From the NCBI GenBank assembly GCA_041645555.1, contig JBAZPX010000001.1, positions 1 through 64,000 of the forward strand: a stretch of DNA of 64,000 nucleotides. The letters run 5' to 3'. Every line of letters begins with the position of its first letter. Position 1 is the first letter of the stretch. The translations under genes were made by a program, and so were the position numbers. The DNA is from JAQTRU01 sp041645555 (lineage in GTDB: Bacteria > Patescibacteriota > Patescibacteriia > Patescibacteriales > JAQTRU01). Positions 60,001-64,000 of the stretch are shown here, one piece after another. Below the pieces are notes generated by a model. The model had not been told where the DNA came from, searched no databases, and saw only the letters and a program-made list of their open reading frames with translations.

Positions 60001-60710
60001 ATAATTTTAACGCTCCCATAAATGTTAATAATGCGGACACTCTTTCAGTAGAACTCGGGCAAGGCGCTGCCGCCCCTTTTAACATTACTGATTTAAATAA
60101 TGGCGATAGTTATTATTTTGCCGTGACGGCTTATTACGGCGATGTAGCCAGCAATATAGAGAGCGCGCTTTCTAACGTAATTGAAATTAAGGTAGAAGAT
60201 ACAATAGGCCCGGCGGCTCCGACAATGACTCTAACCCCGGGAGATAAAAAAGTAGTAGTAAGTTGGGTCGATGGTAGCGGAGAGGCAGTTAATTTTAGGG
60301 TTTATTATAAGGCAACTTCAGATTGTAGCGCCGCGACAAATTTTGGCGATTCGCAAGTAGCAATTAAGAGCCCGGTGACTATTTCTGGTTCTGGCTTAAA
60401 TAATGAAGCAGTTTATTGTTTTGGCTTAGTGGCTTATGATGCGGAGAACAATGAAGGCGAGAAGGCTATCGGCTCGGCCGCTCCGACTCGTTTTGAGAAA
60501 GACAAAATTTGTGATGGAGACATAATTTACGAAGAAACAACCCACCATACCACAAAAGAGTGCCTGGATATGTGTATTGCCAAAGATGCTCCCTGTTGCC
60601 AGATAAATAATCCGCCCGTTGATGGTTACTGCTATGCCAGGAAAGGCGCGGTTGTTGTTTCGCCGGAAGAATATATTAATATTTGGGCGCGGGAGAAATC
60701 TTCTTATTAA
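54075..60710 (+). CDS. Giant Cys-rich surface protein, VirB2/TrbC-like N-terminus (2211 aa)
   Basis: 2211 residues. Signal peptide and two-helix pilin-like unit (ADPRIMAANVIRIALGFLGI, EEKIEKAKKILINAIIGLVI) as in the previous gene. The ectodomain, in order: Ig-like Big_5 (FVSSISPSGGNVIRNAKIRF), a Cys-rich region, IPT/TIG domains (PKIDSFEPVSGAPGQYVTIR), tandemly duplicated Cys modules (~990-1240), more Cys-rich modules, another Big_5 (PADTGVCRNTLISASFDQKM), and two fibronectin-III-like domains near 1960-2130 (SGYKIYYGADRN, PTMTLTPGDKKVVVSW). Many cysteine pairs imply disulfides and a rigid stalk. Probably an adhesin or contact protein. Confidence 0.85.
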   Translation: MSKFRKNLIVIVFLIIAGFVTVNFALAQGLDVGMEYGEQIGLGSADPRIMAANVIRIALGFLGIIAVGLIIYAGWLYMTAAGQEEKIEKAKKILINAIIGLVIILSAFAIASFVLNRFLEATTPGVDLSGDGTDDDWSTPDASSNEFFVSSISPSGGNVIRNAKIRFNFNKTVDATTVKELTLIVNDSEGSVAGARTVNGRTIEFVPDSPCPDNPCGAKNCFTNGLAVTVEVVSGAGGILSVDGKEINCSLGATCKIGFTVGNVIDCEDPTVNLSFDNGQVCVGANNISANSTDDSGVASIEFFADGISLIDTSVDDSNPNPVFNPSSNSPFSASVIWGSGTYTVGKEVVFKATAFDLDDHSKNDEKSTKLRPAHCCNGTLDTDAAIKEDGVDCGGKDCASCEGAACGIKMSSGCSAADSSNCDNSRCSSNFCNCGTYPNVSDSESCQTKGYTAAVANKCCVCENAPRIDWITPIGGFCKGSPDTPCQSNDDCTSPDTCDTNAPNGAFGNFVTIGGKYFGSTKGKATFLGGVGDSDNKEASLCNDKSWQDGQITVIVPTGAVNGPIKVTEAGASGYEDTTDNERGAFIPSFVVNNIARPGICSLDTNRGIMNKEITYQGVNLLAGKAYFGAMAKKISALDSKFAVADSGKAKVPNIKTGKTATFVLNDGLASNYLDFTKDPEPYVGPKIDSFEPVSGAPGQYVTIRGSGFGGMQGASKVYFGDVATGKEASYQFPKICADSIWSDKQVIVKVPVDSANSFINMEIVRVSEKKTYPISSKDQFTVNSAPLTPSLCKIDPTMGPTNSSVSLWGENFGDKATGLVRFYSNRDKTGITDWAIDNSASGTIKPYKITTTVPQEAQTGPVQVVQDTLVGNSLNFTVGSCASNDDCAGNATDKFCCPAGSSEAGKCKENIKDDCYITVASSVYEWEFSTGDNTPPVTPYYSCLGKSKATGKCDSGGTCPNSPGKCSFYGGGAQQTVVDCSDAYCSSVRDGWTYNSVLNKCIDPVQGECDLNDPSATDALGNKVAAYCAKYNSGNYWHIDTKNCPDGWTKISGDKCVDMDSTCRLCSSSSVCLDDKSGDPKKGLCAINQDICPSGYTCNATSNKCELKDCGDGYCNDVRADCDSRCTYNSTLNKCATTDICDLNDPLLTKDIEGKKIVAYCAEYSSIGRWHIDTKLNCPSSDWTKIGDKCVNTKLNCGVCGSGFACLDDKSGDHKKGLCAINQDVCPGGFTCNATSNKCVPTNTTGCECCCRLDNSKEDCCAPLTCEGNCGSDVSGTDTDTYGRCSGCANVSTDQTLRDAACNCAGHSGKICDASAPGGVCRDCEGLSKTECSSHSTCCVDAMNGEICRGGTGNPSIIDYDNLAYCEYYQCEASGDACDPTNNPVASSTRSVYGTEIECGEKCSGVSRPGETCLAESAPSTCSSVYGSCGTGYGCMATTDDVCGTCCCNPKTPEVNPNGLICVPNKLPCTSDTGDRGLYCGCQEDKDCGSEESAGCSSDTCCRTKPTVLNTYPADTGVCRNTLISASFDQKMDIASFSGNIVVVGDYEDSVCPTGTQYLALNKGAVVKKNIAASFYQKILSILAKAVRPLFGGKVLAGTTDPNHNYCSLAGKVSGIDKADGTSDLIFSLNKPLDPTRKYYVIIKGDEGFDSSKGVLSNWGIGLNEEDIETFSGKTFTKAKIWSFTTGNEICQLESVKIVPESYVFQKAGAIGSWDFEAKPYSSGGQIINSVTGYSWGWNWSSDNEKIVSVVNSSNSIQTATAQNIKDGKTFIKATATITEDIVNTPSTKDKVKTGQAEVYVFLCENIWPPIISGTWAPWRDEGTNCLSSTGDCANTNYELYYCRDKGAAGSADDLPAILSDTIIRGASLMCVGDTGNCSSLGATCGSLGKCQYDILKEAYFFREETPGMASDVLLSGAALPRGKTVKLTWHKLGRCDNGESCGVGLTSPCSDGSECVKDTSVSGYKIYYGADRNNFNAPINVNNADTLSVELGQGAAAPFNITDLNNGDSYYFAVTAYYGDVASNIESALSNVIEIKVEDTIGPAAPTMTLTPGDKKVVVSWVDGSGEAVNFRVYYKATSDCSAATNFGDSQVAIKSPVTISGSGLNNEAVYCFGLVAYDAENNEGEKAIGSAAPTRFEKDKICDGDIIYEETTHHTTKECLDMCIAKDAPCCQINNPPVDGYCYARKGAVVVSPEEYINIWAREKSSY
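57010..57800 (+). repeat. Tandem duplication inside the giant surface gene
   Basis: Two ~390-base units, about 57014-57402 and 57405-57800, code for the same Cys module (CDLNDP...AYCA.Y.S..WHIDTK.NCP, then CLDDKSGD.KKGLCAINQD.CP.G.TCNATSNKC). The last ~100 bases are nearly identical at the DNA level, pointing to a recent duplication. Confidence 0.8.
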
Positions 60711-60786
60711 GATTTAAGGTTAAGTTTAGTAAATTTATAATCAAAATTAACGATTAATTTGCGAGCGAAAATTTTAAGCGCCGAGT

Positions 60787-63447
60787 ATGAATTATTTAAA
60801 GAAAAAAGAATATAGAATTTTTTTTCTGGGAATATTAATCCTTGGTTTTTTCGCCTTTGGCTTCCTAAAAGACACAAGGCCTCCTTTGGTTTTTGCCCAA
60901 TCGGGAAAAACAAGCAGCTCGGACGCGATTGCTATCCGGGTTATTACCAATCCCGACCATATTAGCATTTCCCGCTGGTACAGCGAACAGGGCTTTAAGG
61001 GGTCGCCAGAAAGATTAATCGTTGATGGCTATGAAGCCCTTCGCGACGGCCGGACGGTTTATGTTAATGCCGCTAATATTGACGATAAGGGCGATAGCGA
61101 CCCGGCTAATGATGCGCTTTTTACCAATATTTATCTGATTTCATATAATCAGGAAGCGGAAGCCGCGACCAAGAGTATTTTAGACCAAATCATTTCTCAT
61201 TGGAAGTTTAACACCAATATTGCCGATCCCGAGCAAAAGGCTAAAATTATTCGCGACGCCAAGAGATTATCAAGTTTGGCAGAAATAAAAACGGCGGCGG
61301 AAAATTATAAAGAAGATAAGGGTTATTATCCGAAATTATCCGCCGGCACTTATTTGGCGGGTAAAACGATTTCCACCTGGCCGAGCTGGCAGCAAACTTT
61401 GGCTAAAGAATTAGGAGTGGGCCTGCCGACCGACCCGATAAATAAGTTAAGCGTTTGTCCGGGATATGATTCTGCCACTTGTTGGAAAGAGTCAACCAAA
61501 TCATTCGCCGATCCGACGCCGGATAATAGTATATTTAATTTACCGGTTAGTTGCAGTATAACAACAACGAAAGCCTGCTCGGTTGATGCGGATTGCCCCC
61601 CGGAAGAATATTGCAATAATAATAGCCATGCCTTTGTCTACACGGCCAAGGCTGACGGCTCAGAGTATAATGTCTGCGCTATTATGGAATCCGGTTTAAT
61701 AACGACTTTAGGGGCAGGGGCTTGCGCCGGCAGCGCAGTAGAAACCGTGCAACACGGGGGAACGGCTACCAATCATCCCCCGACAATTACTTGCGATAAT
61801 TTAGTTGGAAATCCGAACAAACCGTTTAAGGGATATATTAATGCGAGCGATCCTGACGGAGATACGCTTAATTGGAGTATAACCCCTACCTCAACACCGG
61901 CGAACTGGACAGGTGCTGGGTGGTCGTCGTTTCCCGAGTTGAAGACAACCGCTGATCCTAATCAGAAGGAAATTTCCGCTGCGACAGCCGGAAACAAAGG
62001 AATTTATGATTTTATAGCGACGGTTAGCGATAACAGAAGCGGAAGCGCCACAAAAACCTGTTATATCAGTACTATTGGTTCTGCCCGACCGGTTATTACT
62101 CCTATAGCTGACAAAGAAATTGTTATTGGCAAGACTTTAGATTTTACGATTTATGCTACTGATCCGGGCGGAAATTATCCCTTTCCACCCTTTAGTTTTG
62201 ATACTTCCTTAATAAGTTGCGCTATTACTAACGGGCATGACTGCCGTATCCAGAGTCCAATTGGTACTGCTTTTTCCCTTACTGAAGACGGCGGAGATAA
62301 TATGTATAAAAATTATCCCATTTCCGTAAATGCGGTTAATTCCAAAGGTGATTCCTCTCCATCTCAATCTTTTAATTTAAAAGTAATTAATCATAAGCCG
62401 GTAGTCAGTATTCCTTCTACCTGTTTAACTAAAGTAAGAATAAAAAATGCTTATAATTCTTGCCCGGTTAGCGCAACCGATCCTGACAGCCATACGATTG
62501 CCTCTTTCTCTTTTCTTCCGGGGTTGCCAGCTGGAATGACTGGTAATACTTCAACCGGTGAAATTTCCGGCACCCCAGCCGCCGGTTCCGGCGGAACCTA
62601 TAATATTTCCGTTACGACCACTGACCAATACGGCGCCGTTAGCAAGCCAAAAATTCTTACCTTAAAAGTTAACACTTATTGCGGGGACGGCGAGTGGCAA
62701 GCGACAAACGGGGAAGGAGTGGCTGAAAAATGCGACGGCTCTAGTAATATTGCCGCTACTTACGTTGGCAGTTCTTTTAATAAGCAATATGCTTGCGATA
62801 GTAATTGCCGATATACCGGAGGCTGGTGCGGAGACGGAGCGGCCCAGACCGACAAAGGGGAAGCATGCGATAAGACCGATAAAATTGCCGCCACTCCCGC
62901 CGAAAGCTCTATTAGCAAGCAATATACTTGCAATAACACTTGCCAATTTATCGGCGGTTATTGCGGAGATAGCGCGAAAAACGGACCAGAGGTTTGTGAT
63001 AAAAGCGGTGCTAGCCAAGATTGCTCATCCGAATTTTCAAGTCTTCCTGCGCACTGTAGCAGCATGCAGATTGAAGGAACTCAAACCTGTAATAGCAATT
63101 GTGCGAAATGGGACGATTGTGTTGCAGCGGATCCAGTCCCGGAAGGTAAAACATCTACAGATTGTAATTTCACCAGTGCAACAATGAATGGTTATGCTTG
63201 TTGTGGGCTAACAAGTTGCGAAAAAGATGGATGTGACTGTTGTGGAAGAAAATGTGGAGCTGAAACTCCGCCTGGTTATAATAATATTCAATGGTTGGAT
63301 CCATGTGCACCCCGAACAACAGGAACATCAGGCTGCACAACAAATGCTTCTGATTACAGTTGTAAGATAAATCAAAGCACGTCTGATCCCAAAAACTGGA
63401 TTATAACAACAAACCATACGACAGCTAAATATCAATGCTGGAAGTAA
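60787..63447 (+). CDS. Surface protein with pseudopilin-like segment and DUF4215-type Cys repeats
   Basis: 886 residues. An N-terminal helix (IFFLGILILGFFAFGFL) and signal-like cleavage at FAQS. Residues ~155-310 resemble the body of a GspG-type pseudopilin (IKTAAENYKEDKGYYPKLSA, TDPINKLSVC, HAFVYTAKADGSEYNVCAIM). Two cadherin/He_PIG-like modules follow (ITCDNLVGNPNKPFKGYINA, ADKEIVIGKTLDFTIYATDP), then Cys repeats of the DUF4215 type (CGDG...EKCD, WCGDGAAQTDKGEACD, YCGDSAKNGPEVCD). It follows the 2211-residue gene by 76 bp and is probably part of the same surface apparatus. Confidence 0.82.
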   Translation: MNYLKKKEYRIFFLGILILGFFAFGFLKDTRPPLVFAQSGKTSSSDAIAIRVITNPDHISISRWYSEQGFKGSPERLIVDGYEALRDGRTVYVNAANIDDKGDSDPANDALFTNIYLISYNQEAEAATKSILDQIISHWKFNTNIADPEQKAKIIRDAKRLSSLAEIKTAAENYKEDKGYYPKLSAGTYLAGKTISTWPSWQQTLAKELGVGLPTDPINKLSVCPGYDSATCWKESTKSFADPTPDNSIFNLPVSCSITTTKACSVDADCPPEEYCNNNSHAFVYTAKADGSEYNVCAIMESGLITTLGAGACAGSAVETVQHGGTATNHPPTITCDNLVGNPNKPFKGYINASDPDGDTLNWSITPTSTPANWTGAGWSSFPELKTTADPNQKEISAATAGNKGIYDFIATVSDNRSGSATKTCYISTIGSARPVITPIADKEIVIGKTLDFTIYATDPGGNYPFPPFSFDTSLISCAITNGHDCRIQSPIGTAFSLTEDGGDNMYKNYPISVNAVNSKGDSSPSQSFNLKVINHKPVVSIPSTCLTKVRIKNAYNSCPVSATDPDSHTIASFSFLPGLPAGMTGNTSTGEISGTPAAGSGGTYNISVTTTDQYGAVSKPKILTLKVNTYCGDGEWQATNGEGVAEKCDGSSNIAATYVGSSFNKQYACDSNCRYTGGWCGDGAAQTDKGEACDKTDKIAATPAESSISKQYTCNNTCQFIGGYCGDSAKNGPEVCDKSGASQDCSSEFSSLPAHCSSMQIEGTQTCNSNCAKWDDCVAADPVPEGKTSTDCNFTSATMNGYACCGLTSCEKDGCDCCGRKCGAETPPGYNNIQWLDPCAPRTTGTSGCTTNASDYSCKINQSTSDPKNWIITTNHTTAKYQCWK

Positions 63448-63456
63448 GTTAACTTT

Positions 63457-64000
63457 ATGTTTAACAAAAAAACAAAAATTATTATTTTGGGAGTTATCAT
63501 ATTATTTTTGTTGGTCGCTTTAATTTTTTGGTTAAAAATGAAAGACAAGGGCGCAATAAACAATGATACGCAAAGCGGCCAAAAAGTTGAAAATAGCGGA
63601 AATGAAAATAAGGTGGCAGAAGAGGCGGTTATTAAAAAAAATCTAGAGGGATTAAAGAATAACCATCCGGAATTTAGTGCTTCGCAATTAGAATCTTATA
63701 GCAATATAGCAATAGAAGGAAATAACATAGAGCCATGTTTAGGCAAAGACGATGAAGGTGACTGTATTTCAGCAGTAGCATTTTTAACAGAGAGACATGA
63801 TTTTTGTAGCCATGGTTTTGAAAATATTGAAGACAAAGACAAAAAAATTAAATGTGCAAATGAAGTTTTAAATAAAACTGCCACGGCAGAGATTGATAAA
63901 TGCCTTTCCCTTGAGATTGTTGATTTTAAAATAAATTGTTTATCAGGTATTTTTGGAGGATACGAAAAGCCGGAAGATTGTTCAGACCTTGGAGATGAAA
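63457..64000 (+). CDS. Membrane-anchored protein, cut by the window end
   Basis: Open from ATG 63457 to the window edge (181 codons). N-terminal helix IIILGVIILFLLVALIFWL, then a hydrophilic linker and a Cys-containing domain (CLGKDDEGDC, FCSHGFENI, KCANEV, KCLSLEI, CLSGIFGG) that resembles helical Cys-pair repeats. No family recognised. 9 bp after the previous surface protein, so probably the same operon. Confidence 0.7.
   Translation, partial: MFNKKTKIIILGVIILFLLVALIFWLKMKDKGAINNDTQSGQKVENSGNENKVAEEAVIKKNLEGLKNNHPEFSASQLESYSNIAIEGNNIEPCLGKDDEGDCISAVAFLTERHDFCSHGFENIEDKDKKIKCANEVLNKTATAEIDKCLSLEIVDFKINCLSGIFGGYEKPEDCSDLGDE

Overview
This looks like a stretch of a Patescibacteria (candidate phyla radiation) chromosome, most likely from the Parcubacteria/ABY1 side. 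That is inferred from content: roughly 40% G+C by eye, short intergenic gaps, an Elp3-type tRNA modifier, an RNase Y/YmdB pair, large cysteine-rich surface proteins with VirB2/TrbC-like N-termini, a 16S gene not followed by 23S, and many small hairpin repeats that also run through coding sequence. TGA is used as a stop (for example the ATGA overlap at 37220), so the code is the standard bacterial one. The 16S 3' end carries a normal anti-Shine-Dalgarno sequence.

Layout. 1-3.9 kb: minus-strand NUDIX, S66 peptidase, a small membrane protein and elp3. 4.0-7.9 kb: a cobalamin riboswitch with its own promoter and terminator, then a secreted alpha/alpha-toroid protein and a DUF4430 lipoprotein (together the two halves of a transcobalamin-like binder), and a bactofilin-like membrane protein. 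8.0-12.1 kb: a secreted protein, a TrmB-type regulator with phosphomannomutase, and three tRNAs (Arg-TCG, CAT, Lys-CTT) interleaved with two small genes. 12.1-16.2 kb: HU, ymdB, rny and clpP on the minus strand. 16.3-20.0 kb: three paralogous anchored surface proteins. 20.1-25.0 kb: a T-box leader, a zinc-ribbon stub, trpB2, a zincin-like gene, trpS and a small charged protein. 25.0-27.1 kb: a stand-alone 16S rRNA gene (minus) with processing stem, duplicated tail and promoter. 27.2-29.7 kb: a foreign-looking beta-helix gene with an IPTL-CTERM tail. 30.1-38.6 kb: a membrane protein, gyrA, two secreted proteins with strong Shine-Dalgarno sites, rmuC, a nucleotidyltransferase and an O-antigen-ligase-like protein. 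38.65-38.97 kb: a structured RNA that resembles part of 23S rRNA domain I and ends in its own terminator. 39.2-51.6 kb: M16 protease, UvrD/nuclease fusion, ruvB, queA, lepB, hisS, rpsU, yqeY and rel (minus). 51.8-64 kb: very large cell-surface proteins and a partial gene at the window edge.

How it fits together. The window mixes information processing (gyrA, ruvB, rmuC, UvrD-nuclease, hisS, trpS, queA, elp3, rpsU, rny, clpP, rel) with a large investment in the cell surface: pilin-like giant proteins, DUF1554-like paralogs, an O-antigen ligase homologue and a B12-controlled capture pair. This suits an organism that lives by contact and scavenging. Two features stand out: the split transcobalamin-like pair under a B12 riboswitch, and the free-standing 23S-domain-I-like RNA. 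A third theme is that dispersed hairpin repeats are translated in frame inside conserved genes (elp3, gyrA, queA, the UvrD fusion, O-antigen ligase and the nucleotidyltransferase).
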